Shown here one piece after another: positions 12,801-23,689 of a stretch of DNA of 64,000 nucleotides; position 1 is the first letter of the stretch, and each line of letters begins with the position of its first letter. A program made the translations under genes and the position numbers. Source of the DNA: Calendula officinalis (taxonomy: Eukaryota; Streptophyta; Magnoliopsida; Asterales; Asteraceae); the NCBI GenBank assembly GCA_963853835.1, contig OY970829.1:29909764-29973763 (forward strand), read 5' to 3'. The notes under the pieces were generated by a model. The model had not been told where the DNA came from, ran no database searches, and saw only the letters and a list, made by a program, of their open reading frames with translations.

Positions 12801-15800
12801 CATTGATACGAGTACATGCAGTGATACATCCATTGATAGTATACATTGGCACATACACGGATACAAACATACAGTGATACATACGTAAAGCGATACATAC
12901 ACAATGATATGAATACATGTAGTGATACATCTATTGAAACGCGTATACGTACACACGAGATATATATGCATGTAGTATACATGAGATATACATGGATTCA
13001 TACATACATTGATACGAGTACATGCAGTGATACTTCCGTTGACAGTACACAGTGATATATACATTCATGGAGTTATATATACATGTTAAACGCTAAACCC
13101 TAAATACACACATCAACCCTAGACCCTAACCCCTAATCTCTAAAACAGCTTATAGCGACGAAATGTCGTCGCTATAGGTAAAAATATATATATAAAAAAT
13201 TAATTTTTTATTTTTGGCGACAACATGTCGTCGCCATAGATTCCAACCAAACGACATCGTTTTTTCCTCCGGCGACATTTGTAAAAGAAATTAAAAAATT
13301 ATTTAAATTTAACCTATACCGACCACATGTCGTCGGCATAGGATGTCGTCATTTCTATCTCCGACACCTATATTTAAAGAAAATAAAAAATAAATAATAT
13401 TTTGTCTGTCCCGACCACTTGTTGTCGCCATAGGTGTCCGCAAAACGACAAAAACGTTATTTTCGCCAAACTTAATAAAAGAAAATGAAAATTAATTTAT
13501 TTTATATGTGTCCCGACCACATGTCGTCGGTATAGGTATTGGTCAAAGTCGAGATTTTGTTACCGCCTCTCGCCGACGATGTGTGGTCGCCATAACTAAA
13601 GTCAATGGGTAGCCCGGTCAAAGTTCTTTTTAACTTGTCCCGACCACTTGTCGTCGCTATAGCTCGAGCTATGGCGACGACAAATGTCGTCGCTATAGGT
13701 TTCGTCGCCATAGGTAGTTTTTCTTGTAGTGCGTAGATAGCTAATTAAGGGCATGTTTGGGAAAGTCAACAGCCACCAACAACCGCCACCAACCACCAAC
13801 TGCCACCAACTACGAACACCCACACCGACCAGCCCCAACCCACACCAACTACCCCCGACCCAAACCCATTACCCACCACCGCCAACGGCGGCATCCCAGC
13901 CAGAAAACAGCTCCGACAACCATAAACTCCAAAAAAGTGAGAAAATCATACCTTTTTGCAAAAAAAATCGTTAGCCGGGAGGGAAGGGAAGTCGCCGGAG
14001 TTATAAAACCACAATGGAGGATGAAATCCACTTGAATCCGTCGGAAATCGGAAGAAATCGTCGGAAATCGCCGCTGGTTCGATAGAGAATCGTTTTTGGG
14101 GTAAAAAGTTAAGTCTGCCAAAAGTCTGCAATATCAGATCTGTTTTTGACCTATGCCGACGACAAATAGTCGGTATAGGTCAAAATGTCGTCGCTACAGG
14201 TAACCAAAACGACGCCGTTCAGCTTTTTCTGGCAAATAATTAATTAAAATATAATTAATATTAATTATTTATAAAAAAAATTATTTAATACCTGTCCCGA
14301 CCACATGTAGTCGGGAAAAGCTCCAAAAAATTTTCAATCCCCGCGTAACACTTTTCGTCAACCCGCCAAAAATTTCGTCTCCCGCTTTGACCAATCAAAA
14401 ATTCCGTCACCCGTCTATAGCGACTACTTGTCGTCGCTATAGATCCTTTTTAGGGTTTTCGGTTACGTTTTACGCTTACGGTCTACTGTTTATGTACATA
14501 TCATTTGTGTATATTGTATGAATGTGGGCATCATTCTATTACATGTATGTATACTGGAATACATACCTAATGTTCATTAATACAGGTATACACGTACGAG
14601 ATATTTAAATGGAATCCTAAATACATTGATACGAGTACATGCAGTGATACATCCATTGATAGTATACATTGGCACATACACGGATACAAACATACAGTGA
14701 TACATACGTAAAGCGATACATACACAATGATATGAATACATGTAGTGATACATCTATTGAAACGCGTATACGTACACACGAGATATATATGCATGTAGTA
14801 TACATGAGATATACATGGATTCATACATACATTGATACGAGTACATGCAGTGATACTTCCGTTGACAGTACACAGTGATATATACATTCATGGAGTTATA
14901 TATACATGTTAAACGCTAAACCCTAAATACACACATCAACCCTAGACCCTAACCCCTAATCTCTAAAACAGCTTATAGCGACGAAATGTCGTCGCTATAG
15001 GTAAAAATATATATATAAAAAATTAATTTTTTATTTTTGGCGACAACATGTCGTCGCCATAGATTCCAACCAAACGACATCGTTTTTTCCTCCGGCGACA
15101 TTTGTAAAAGAAATTAAAAAATTATTTAAATTTAACCTATACCGACCACATGTCGTCGGCATAGGATGTCGTCATTTCTATCTCCGACACCTATATTTAA
15201 AGAAAATAAAAAATAAATAATATTTTGTCTGTCCCGACCACTTGTTGTCGCCATAGGTGTCCGCAAAACGACAAAAACGTTATTTTCGCCAAACTTAATA
15301 AAAGAAAATGAAAATTAATTTATTTTATATGTGTCCCGACCACATGTCGTCGGTATAGGTATTGGTCAAAGTCGAGATTTTGTTACCGCCTCTCGCCGAC
15401 GATGTGTGGTCGCCATAACTAAAGTCAATGGGTAGCCCGGTCAAAGTTTTTTTTAACTTGTCCCGACCACTTGTCGTCGCTATAGCTCGAGCTATGGCGA
15501 CGACAAATGTCGTCGCTATAGGTTTCGTCGCCATAGGTAGTTTTTCTTGTAGTGCGTAGATAGCTAATTAAGGGCATGTTTGGGAAAGTCAACAGCCACC
15601 AACAACCGCCACCAACCACCAACTGCCACCAACTACGAACACCCACACCGACCAGCCCCAACCCACACCAACTACCCCCGACCCAAACCCATTACCCACC
15701 ACCGCCAACGGCGGCATCCCAGCCAGAAAACAGCTCCGACAACCATAAACTCCAAAAAAGTGAGAAAATCATACCTTTTTGCAAAAAAAATCGTTAGCCG

Positions 15801-18800
15801 GGAGGGAAGGGAAGTCGCCGGAGTTATAAAACCACAATGGAGGATGAAATCCACTTGAATCCGTCGGAAATCGGAAGAAATCGTCGGAAATCGCCGCTGG
15901 TTCGATAGAGAATCGTTTTTGGGGTAAAAAGTTAAGTCTGCCAAAAGTCTGCAATATCAGATCTGTTTTTGACCTATGCCGACGACAAATAGTCGGTATA
16001 GGTCAAAATGTCGTCGCTACAGGTAACCAAAACGACGCCGTTCAGCTTTTTCTGGCAAATAATTAATTAAAATATAATTAATATTAATTATTTATAAAAA
16101 AAATTATTTAATACCTGTCCCGACCACATGTAGTCGGGAAAAGCTCCAAAAAATTTTCAATCCCCGCGTAACACTTTTCGTCAACCCGCCAAAAATTTCG
16201 TCTCCCGCTTTGACCAATCAAAAATTCCGTCACCCGTCTATAGCGACTACTTGTCGTCGCTATAGATCCTTTTTAGGGTTTTCGGTTACGTTTTACGCTT
16301 ACGGTCTACTGTTTATGTACATATCATTTGTGTATATTGTATGAATGTGGGCATCATTCTATTACATGTATGTATACTGGAATACATACCTAATGTTCAT
16401 TAATACAGGTATACACGTACGAGATATTTAAATGGAATCCTAAATACATTGATACGAGTACATGCAGTGATACATCCATTGATAGTATACATTGGCACAT
16501 ACACGGATACAAACATACAGTGATACATACGTAAAGCGATACATACACAATGATATGAATACATGTAGTGATACATCTATTGAAACGCGTATACGTACAC
16601 ACGAGATATATATGCATGTAGTATACATGAGATATACATGGATTCATACATACATTGATACGAGTACATGCAGTGATACTTCCGTTGACAGTACACAGTG
16701 ATATATACATTCATGGAGTTATATATACATGTTAAACGCTAAACCCTAAATACACACATCAACCCTAGACCCTAACCCCTAATCTCTAAAACAGCTTATA
16801 GCGACGAAATGTCGTCGCTATAGGTAAAAATATATATATAAAAAATTAATTTTTTATTTTTGGCGACAACATGTCGTCGCCATAGATTCCAACCAAACGA
16901 CATCGTTTTTTCCTCCGGCGACATTTGTAAAAGAAATTAAAAAATTATTTAAATTTAACCTATACCGACCACATGTCGTCGGCATAGGATGTCGTCATTT
17001 CTATCTCCGACACCTATATTTAAAGAAAATAAAAAATAAATAATATTTTGTCTGTCCCGACCACTTGTTGTCGCCATAGGTGTCCGCAAAACGACAAAAA
17101 CGTTATTTTCGCCAAACTTAATAAAAGAAAATGAAAATTAATTTATTTTATATGTGTCCCGACCACATGTCGTCGGTATAGGTATTGGTCAAAGTCGAGA
17201 TTTTGTTACCGCCTCTCGCCGACGATGTGTGGTCGCCATAACTAAAGTCAATGGGTAGCCCGGTCAAAGTTTTTTTTAACTTGTCCCGACCACTTGTCGT
17301 CGCTATAGCTCGAGCTATGGCGACGACAAATGTCGTCGCTATAGGTTTCGTCGCCATAGGTAGTTTTTCTTGTAGTGCGTAGATAGCTAATTAAGGGCAT
17401 GTTTGGGAAAGTCAACAGCCACCAACAACCGCCACCAACCACCAACTGCCACCAACTACGAACACCCACACCGACCAGCCCCAACCCACACCAACTACCC
17501 CCGACCCAAACCCATTACCCACCACCGCCAACGGCGGCATCCCAGCCAGAAAACAGCTCCGACAACCATAAACTCCAAAAAAGTGAGAAAATCATACCTT
17601 TTTGCAAAAAAAATCGTTAGCCGGGAGGGAAGGGAAGTCGCCGGAGTTATAAAACCACAATGGAGGATGAAATCCACTTGAATCCGTCGGAAATCGGAAG
17701 AAATCGTCGGAAATCGCCGCTGGTTCGATAGAGAATCGTTTTTGGGGTAAAAAGTTAAGTCTGCCAAAAGTCTGCAATATCAGATCTGTTTTTGACCTAT
17801 GCCGACGACAAATAGTCGGTATAGGTCAAAATGTCGTCGCTACAGGTAACCAAAACGACGCCGTTCAGCTTTTTCTGGCAAATAATTAATTAAAATATAA
17901 TTAATATTAATTATTTATAAAAAAAATTATTTAATACCTGTCCCGACCACATGTAGTCGGGAAAAGCTCCAAAAAATTTTCAATCCCCGCGTAACACTTT
18001 TCGTCAACCCGCCAAAAATTTCGTCTCCCGCTTTGACCAATCAAAAATTCCGTCACCCGTCTATAGCGACTACTTGTCGTCGCTATAGATCCTTTTTAGG
18101 GTTTTCGGTTACGTTTTACGCTTACGGTCTACTGTTTATGTACATATCATTTGTGTATATTGTATGAATGTGGGCATCATTCTATTACATGTATGTATAC
18201 TGGAATACATACCTAATGTTCATTAATACAGGTATACACGTACGAGATATTTAAATGGAATCCTAAATACATTGATACGAGTACATGCAGTGATACATCC
18301 ATTGATAGTATACATTGGCACATACACGGATACAAACATACAGTGATACATACGTAAAGCGATACATACACAATGATATGAATACATGTAGTGATACATC
18401 TATTGAAACGCGTATACGTACACACGAGATATATATGCATGTAGTATACATGAGATATACATGGATTCATACATACATTGATACGAGTACATGCAGTGAT
18501 ACTTCCGTTGACAGTACACAGTGATATATACATTCATGGAGTTATATATACATGTTAAACGCTAAACCCTAAATACACACATCAACCCTAGACCCTAACC
18601 CCTAATCTCTAAAACAGCTTATAGCGACGAAATGTCGTCGCTATAGGTAAAAATATATATATAAAAAATTAATTTTTTATTTTTGGCGACAACATGTCGT
18701 CGCCATAGATTCCAACCAAACGACATCGTTTTTTCCTCCGGCGACATTTGTAAAAGAAATTAAAAAATTATTTAAATTTAACCTATACCGACCACATGTC

Positions 18801-21800
18801 GTCGGCATAGGATGTCGTCATTTCTATCTCCGACACCTATATTTAAAGAAAATAAAAAATAAATAATATTTTGTCTGTCCCGACCACTTGTTGTCGCCAT
18901 AGGTGTCCGCAAAACGACAAAAACGTTATTTTCGCCAAACTTAATAAAAGAAAATGAAAATTAATTTATTTTATATGTGTCCCGACCACATGTCGTCGGT
19001 ATAGGTATTGGTCAAAGTCGAGATTTTGTTACCGCCTCTCGCCGACGATGTGTGGTCGCCATAACTAAAGTCAATGGGTAGCCCGGTCAAAGTTTTTTTT
19101 AACTTGTCCCGACCACTTGTCGTCGCTATAGCTCGAGCTATGGCGACGACAAATGTCGTCGCTATAGGTTTCGTCGCCATAGGTAGTTTTTCTTGTAGTG
19201 CGTAGATAGCTAATTAAGGGCATGTTTGGGAAAGTCAACAGCCACCAACAACCGCCACCAACCACCAACTGCCACCAACTACGAACACCCACACCGACCA
19301 GCCCCAACCCACACCAACTACCCCCGACCCAAACCCATTACCCACCACCGCCAACGGCGGCATCCCAGCCAGAAAACAGCTCCGACAACCATAAACTCCA
19401 AAAAAGTGAGAAAATCATACCTTTTTGCAAAAAAAATCGTTAGCCGGGAGGGAAGGGAAGTCGCCGGAGTTATAAAACCACAATGGAGGATGAAATCCAC
19501 TTGAATCCGTCGGAAATCGGAAGAAATCGTCGGAAATCGCCGCTGGTTCGATAGAGAATCGTTTTTGGGGTAAAAAGTTAAGTCTGCCAAAAGTCTGCAA
19601 TATCAGATCTGTTTTTGACCTATGCCGACGACAAATAGTCGGTATAGGTCAAAATGTCGTCGCTACAGGTAACCAAAACGACGCCGTTCAGCTTTTTCTG
19701 GCAAATAATTAATTAAAATATAATTAATATTAATTATTTATAAAAAAAATTATTTAATACCTGTCCCGACCACATGTAGTCGGGAAAAGCTCCAAAAAAT
19801 TTTCAATCCCCGCGTAACACTTTTCGTCAACCCGCCAAAAATTTCGTCTCCCGCTTTGACCAATCAAAAATTCCGTCACCCGTCTATAGCGACTACTTGT
19901 CGTCGCTATAGATCCTTTTTAGGGTTTTCGGTTACGTTTTACGCTTACGGTCTACTGTTTATGTACATATCATTTGTGTATATTGTATGAATGTGGGCAT
20001 CATTCTATTACATGTATGTATACTGGAATACATACCTAATGTTCATTAATACAGGTATACACGTACGAGATATTTAAATGGAATCCTAAATACATTGATA
20101 CGAGTACATGCAGTGATACATCCATTGATAGTATACATTGGCACATACACGGATACAAACATACAGTGATACATACGTAAAGCGATACATACACAATGAT
20201 ATGAATACATGTAGTGATACATCTATTGAAACGCGTATACGTACACACGAGATATATATGCATGTAGTATACATGAGATATACATGGATTCATACATACA
20301 TTGATACGAGTACATGCAGTGATACTTCCGTTGACAGTACACAGTGATATATACATTCATGGAGTTATATATACATGTTAAACGCTAAACCCTAAATACA
20401 CACATCAACCCTAGACCCTAACCCCTAATCTCTAAAACAGCTTATAGCGACGAAATGTCGTCGCTATAGGTAAAAATATATATATAAAAAATTAATTTTT
20501 TATTTTTGGCGACAACATGTCGTCGCCATAGATTCCAACCAAACGACATCGTTTTTTCCTCCGGCGACATTTGTAAAAGAAATTAAAAAATTATTTAAAT
20601 TTAACCTATACCGACCACATGTCGTCGGCATAGGATGTCGTCATTTCTATCTCCGACACCTATATTTAAAGAAAATAAAAAATAAATAATATTTTGTCTG
20701 TCCCGACCACTTGTTGTCGCCATAGGTGTCCGCAAAACGACAAAAACGTTATTTTCGCCAAACTTAATAAAAGAAAATGAAAATTAATTTATTTTATATG
20801 TGTCCCGACCACATGTCGTCGGTATAGGTATTGGTCAAAGTCGAGATTTTGTTACCGCCTCTCGCCGACGATGTGTGGTCGCCATAACTAAAGTCAATGG
20901 GTAGCCCGGTCAAAGTTTTTTTTAACTTGTCCCGACCACTTGTCGTCGCTATAGCTCGAGCTATGGCGACGACAAATGTCGTCGCTATAGGTTTCGTCGC
21001 CATAGGTAGTTTTTCTTGTAGTGCGTAGATAGCTAATTAAGGGCATGTTTGGGAAAGTTTATTTAGGGGGGCTTTTTAACTTATTAGCTTAATAAGCCTA
21101 AATAAGCTTGAAAATTCAAGTTTATTTAGGCTTATTAAGCTAAAAAACCCGCTAAATAAGTTTTCCCAAACATGCCCTAACTCCATACAATTCTTGTATA
21201 TATGTTCTAGAATAAATTACACGGATAATCCTTGTGGTTTGCTAAAAGTTTTGGATTTGGTCTCTAAGTCTCAGAAATTACACGAATGATCCATGTGATT
21301 TGAAACTTGCCACGCTTTTGGTCCCTAATACTAACAGACGTTAAGATTGGCGGTTAAACATTTCGTAATGACTAAAATACCTTTTTTAAAAACTCCACCT
21401 ATAAAAACCCCTCCCCTTCATTTTCATTTCTTTTTACATCAATATATGGAGAATTAATAAAGTTAAAATTGCTCAACCATCATAGCATATAAACCAGAAA
21501 AAACAATTATCAGATCTGTCTCAGGAATCAGTACCTATGGGTTTTCCCGACAATGATGGTGGTGGTGATTGGCCTTCGAATCTCATGTGTGGGGTGATAG
21601 AGAGTGAGATGGAGAGGGGGCATATGAGAGAGGGAGAAAGAGAAATAATTAAATAAATCAAAATTAATTATAAGATGTGAAAATTAAATCTAAAGGCATT
21701 TTTGTCATTTAAAAAAATTTAACAGCCATTTTTAACGGACGTCCATTGTTAGGGACCAAAAGTTGTGACCGACCCTCATATTTAAGGATTATCCGTATAA

Positions 21801-22257
21801 TTTCTAGGATTTAAGGATCAAATTTAAAACTTTTAGCAAATCACACAACTATGCGTGTAATTTACTCTATGTTCTATATGCAAACATTTCTATTAATAGC
21901 TTTTAAATTGGAATTTTGTTTTAACAGGAGTTGATTTCTCGCAGAAGTGGGGTTGAACAGGTACATTATAGATACAAATGACATGCAATTATTTTGCCAT
22001 ATCTCAAATTAAGAGTTGGTTTTCATCTTTCTATACAAAGTTGATCAAGGAATTTATGTGTATGTTTGTAGGTTGTTAGAGAGTTAAAAACTGGAGATGT
22101 GTGTGGTGAGATAGGTGTACTTTGTTACAGACCACAAGTATTTACTGTTCGTACAAGACGGTTGAGCCAGCTGTTAAGATTAAACCGCACTCAATTTCGC
22201 AACATTATCCAATCAAATGTAGCAGATGGTACAATAATCATCAACAATCTCCTTCAG
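797..22257 (+). CDS. AKT6-like: Shaker-type K+ channel, AKT1/AKT5/AKT6 (SPIK)-like, exons 1-8 (3' exons missing)
   Basis: Inward-rectifying plant K+ channel subunit of the plasma membrane. Exons follow GT-AG rules: 797-1035, 1404-1769, 2607-2664, 2764-3081, 3733-3978, 4266-4364, 21928-21960, 22072-22257; 1545 nt, 515 codons, frame open throughout. A poly-Gly N-terminus (residues 12-26) leads to S1 (about 86-104) and S2-S3 (about 113-165). S4 is Arg-rich (LRLWRLRRVG, 188-197). The pore holds TTTGYGD (277-283); KAT1 also has Thr at this filter position. The C-linker ends in a cyclic-nucleotide-binding fold with FPPKEDVILQNEAPTDFY and GEIGVLCYRPQVFTVRT. Residues such as SILDNVVNGFFAVDIVLTFF and GVEQVV recall AKT5/AKT6 more than AKT1 (from memory, not searched). 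AKT proteins are usually 850-900 aa, so the ankyrin and KHA exons lie elsewhere or are lost. Intron 6 is 17.6 kb because of transposon arrays. ATG 797 was chosen because it opens the long frame. Confidence 0.9.
830..868 (+). repeat. (GGT)13 coding microsatellite in channel exon 1
   Basis: Thirteen uninterrupted GGT codons followed by two GGA codons give a run of 15 glycines directly after MKMSILKGSWV. The run lies in the cytosolic N-terminus before the conserved GILPSLGA motif. Repeat number is likely polymorphic. Confidence 0.9.
2040..2240 (+). repeat. Possible tRNA-derived SINE in channel intron 2
   Basis: The segment contains GGTTCGATCCC at 2092-2102, a good RNA polymerase III B box. A TTGGTAACGCTC stretch about 30 bp upstream could be a weak A box. 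The intron's base composition rises in GC here. No clear target duplication or 3' tail was identified, so the boundaries are approximate. Confidence 0.4.
3144..3456. mobile_element. Stowaway-like MITE in channel intron 4
   Basis: A 313-bp foldback element flanked by TA on both sides (3142-3143 and 3457-3458). The left end, CTTCCTCTGTTTAAAAATAA, pairs imperfectly with the right end, TTATTTTGAAATGGATGAAG. TA target duplications and CTYCCTC-type ends fit Tc1/Mariner-derived Stowaway MITEs. There is no coding capacity. Confidence 0.7.
4022..4197. mobile_element. Mutator-type MITE (176 bp) in channel intron 5
   Basis: The termini are inverted: GAAATGATATTG at the left and CAATATCATTAC at the right. 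The inner arms also pair (GTCTACTTATGTC with GACATAAGTATGC-type sequence). A run of nine T flanks each side (4013-4021, 4198-4206), compatible with a 9-bp target duplication of Mutator elements. Homopolymer flanks make that weaker than usual. Both large duplication breakpoints of this window fall at its ends. Confidence 0.65.
4406..4902. repeat. 5' subterminal repeat region of the CACTA element
   Basis: About ten copies of a CGACGACA / TGTCGTCG motif in both orientations, often as imperfect palindromes. The clearest is a perfect 32-bp palindrome at 4871-4902 centred on ACATGT, with arms ending in the sequence CGCTATAGGT. By analogy with the TNPA sites of Spm these are likely transposase-binding sites. 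Confidence 0.75.
5094..6115 (-). pseudogene. Degenerate Ptta/En/Spm-type plant transposase (accessory protein)
   Basis: Four minus-strand exons with good splice sites can be read: 6016 to about 6115, 5890-5953, 5711-5812 and 5094-5624. The peptides include ELSDWAKLPYHSSHG, SYARRRYKE and TQEGDKKRKDIEGWRQM. An acidic Asp/Glu-rich tail ends the protein. The pattern resembles the plant Ptta/En/Spm transposase family (assigned from memory of the family). The frame carries three in-frame stops (TAG 6063-6065, TAA 5529-5531, TAA 5406-5408) and no clear N-terminal start, so it is non-functional. The gene is antisense to the host channel. Confidence 0.7.
6290..6600. repeat. CCA/CCACCAAC-rich low-complexity tract in the CACTA element
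   Basis: Degenerate tandem repetition of CCACCAACAG / CCACCACAAACC units. Both strands give open frames only because the tract lacks stops (Pro/Thr/His on plus, Gly/Trp on minus). The 1823-bp array starts within this tract at 6475. Confidence 0.8.
6650..6845 (-). other. Possible leader/first exon of the CACTA-encoded gene
   Basis: On the minus strand two overlapping frames (about 61 and 90 codons) share this DNA. One ends KK just before a GTATG donor-like site (about 6653). It could be the 5' leader or first exon of the element's transcript. I recognise no domain, and it may equally be non-coding. Confidence 0.25.
6860..7160. repeat. Inner 3' subterminal repeats of the CACTA element
   Basis: Inverted GCCGACGACAAATAGTCGG, CCCGACCACATGTAGTCGGG and CTATAGCGACTACTTGTCG-type sites. 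They are separated by an AT-rich spacer at about 6948-7000. No coding potential. Confidence 0.65.
7277..7620. repeat. GATACAT-type minisatellite within the 1823-bp unit
   Basis: Degenerate tandem repeats of GATACATAC / TACATTGATACGAGTACATG words fill about 340 bp. They account for the open frames rich in Tyr, Ile, Thr and Cys on both strands, which are not genes. It recurs once in every 1823-bp unit. Confidence 0.8.
7622..7670 (+). repeat. Degenerate telomere-like CCCTAAA words
   Basis: Four near-telomeric words (AAACCCTAAA, ACCCTAG, ACCCTAACCCC) occur within 50 bp. This is a short interstitial match to the plant CCCTAAA repeat, present in every unit. It is too short and degenerate to be a telomere relic proven by sequence. 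Confidence 0.5.
7675..8262. repeat. 3' subterminal repeat region of the CACTA element
   Basis: Six or more inverted GTCGTCG(C/G)(T/C)ATAG-type sites lie between AT-rich spacers. They end in the paired CTATAGCTCGAGCTATGG and the TIR. This mirrors the 5' subterminal region. Confidence 0.75.
21041..21177. mobile_element. Tourist-like MITE, 137 bp (block 1)
   Basis: The arms GGGCATGTTTGGGAAA... and ...TTTTCCCAAACATGCCC form an almost complete hairpin. TAA flanks both sides (21038-21040, 21178-21180), the 3-bp target duplication of PIF/Harbinger elements. Its first 18 bp are repeated at the end of every 1823-bp unit. Confidence 0.85.
21210..21867. mobile_element. Mutator-type MITE, 658 bp (block 1)
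   Basis: Long imperfect inverted arms run from GAATAAATTACACGGATAAT to GTGTAATTTACTC. A perfect 9-bp duplication, TATGTTCTA, flanks it (21201-21209, 21868-21876). The 9-bp size points to Mutator-like transposition. No gene inside; the centre is AG-rich. Confidence 0.85.
21928..22257 (+). CDS. AKT6-like: K+ channel exons 7 and 8, copy 1
   Basis: Exon 7 (21928-21960) encodes ELISRRSGVEQ. Exon 8 (22072-22257) begins VVRELKTGDVCGEIGVLCYR and ends IINNLLQ at a GT donor. Both are phase 0 at each end and continue exon 6 (4266-4364) in frame. The GEIGVLCYRPQ-TVRT segment is the phosphate-binding-cassette region of the cyclic-nucleotide-binding homology domain. Confidence 0.9.
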
Positions 22258-22295
22258 GTACCATACACTTAACCTTTTTTTAATTATTTTTATTA

Positions 22296-22490
22296 CTCCG
22301 TCCGTCCCAAAATTATTGTCAACAGACAAAAATCACACGTACAGTTTAAGAAAAGTGCATTTATTACATTGTGCAACCAATAAAATGTTACCTTTATCAC
22401 CTAACTGTGTTTTAATTGGTTGGATTTTCAAGTGGACAGTGATTTTAGGACATTTAAAAAAGGAAACGTGGACAATATAATTGGGGTGAT
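22296..22490. mobile_element. Degenerate Stowaway-like MITE between channel exon 8 and La1
   Basis: It starts after TA with CTCCGTCCGTCCCAAAATTA, a textbook Stowaway end. The matching right end near 22471-22490 (GACAATATAATTGGGGTGA) is decayed. It lies where channel intron 8 meets the La1 3' flank and is repeated in every block (about +14026, +23049, +33852). Confidence 0.6.
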
Positions 22491-22932
22491 TTTTTAATAT
22501 AGACTAAATGAAATCAAGTAGTGAAAAAGTAACAAGAAACCACAAAAAGACAAAACTCTCAAATTCAAGCAGCTGCAACTTTTTGAAACTTGTTTTGTCG
22601 ATTTCCACCATCCCTTGAGCGATTATGTTTCCCATTGAACTGGCGCCCACCTCTGTTGTTCTTACCTCCTCCCCTAAACAAAACAAACAAATAAGACATG
22701 CATTAGAAACTTATACATCAATGTACAACCACCTTCTGGATTTTAGGAATTACTCTTCCATAAATTAATATACAAATTATTATCCCCATAATGAAAATAC
22801 TAACCTATTCCAATTGCCTTTATTATTTCCTCTAGATTTCTCTTGGCTACGGAGCATTTTCCAGTATTCCTTTTCCGCTTCCCCTGAAAACATATCCATT
22901 CATGGATTTATTATTTATATTTTTTTATTTAT

Positions 22933-23165
22933 GAGTAAATTACAAGTGAGTTTTACTTTTACCCCAAATTTCACGTATAGTCCTTTAATGTTAAAAATTA
23001 CACTTGTAATCCTTTTTTTGAAAACTTTTTGCACCTACAATCCTTTATACTAAGGTAACGGCCGTTAAAGTTTTCAAAAAAAGGACTGACAATGTAATTT
23101 TTTAAACTAAAGGACCATGGGTGAAATTTGGTCTAAACCTCAGGGACAATCCTTGTAATTTACTC
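22933..23165. mobile_element. Foldback MITE, 233 bp, in La1 intron 8 (block 1)
   Basis: The ends are GAGTAAATTACAAG and CTTGTAATTTACTC. Flanks TTTATTTAT and TTTATTAAT match at 8 of 9 bases, an imperfect Mutator-type 9-bp duplication. The termini resemble those of the 658-bp MITE in channel intron 6. Confidence 0.7.
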
Positions 23166-23181
23166 TTTATTAATTAATTTA

Positions 23182-23527
23182 GGCCAAAATACATTTTAGT
23201 ACCCTCAACTTGGATGACTAGGTCTTCTACTACCCTGGACTATTAAAGATGCAGCATAGTACCCTAAACTTGACAAAAAGGTCAATTTCGTACCCTGACT
23301 CATTAATTTTATCACGTTTTCTTATTTGGCTTACTTTCGTTAGAGCTTTTGACGGACTAAACAATATACGTTCATCTAAATATATTGATATTAAAAGCAA
23401 ATCACGTGAAAAAACAAGACCAAATTAGTAAGTCAGGGTACTTAATTGACCATTTTGTCAAGTTCAGGGTACCATGATGCACCTTTAATAGTTCAGGGTA
23501 ATTAGGGTACTAAAATGTATTTTGGGC
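23182..23527. mobile_element. Foldback MITE, 346 bp, in La1 intron 8 (block 1)
   Basis: Inverted arms GGCCAAAATACATTTTAGTA... and ...TACTAAAATGTATTTTGGGC. A perfect 9-bp duplication, ATTAATTTA (23173-23181, 23528-23536), fits a Mutator-type element. Confidence 0.8.
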
Positions 23528-23689
23528 ATTAATTTATTTATTATTTACAAGGATGTGGTGTATATTACCTGTTACTGGATCTAAAATAGCAACATAATTC
23601 TTGACAATCAGACCACCTTCCTCTGTAAGCACAGCAGCAGCACGTGCTTTCTGAGCACCATCTGCTTCCTCAAACCGTATGTATCCGGA

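Larger units (their letters stand above)
6475..21058 (+). repeat. Tandem array of 8 x 1823-bp units (block 1)
   Basis: Units start at 6475, 8298, 10121, 11944, 13767, 15590, 17413 and 19236, with an exact 1823-bp period and no indels seen. Each unit holds the 3' part of the CACTA element from inside its CCA-rich tract to the TAGTG terminus. Each then carries the CGT duplication, 14 bp of intron and the first 18 bp of the Tourist MITE (...GGGAAAGT). The junction GGGAAAGT|CAACAGCC has essentially no microhomology. So the tandem duplication post-dates both insertions. Unit 1 differs by G versus C at unit position 1521 (7995), and unit 4 has a private T-to-C at 13626. Confidence 0.95.

Noticed and set aside
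4406..21058. CRISPR-like regularly spaced GTCGTCG repeats
   Set aside because: Spacing is irregular, motifs occur in both orientations, and they lie inside CACTA termini; they are transposon subterminal repeats in a plant genome.
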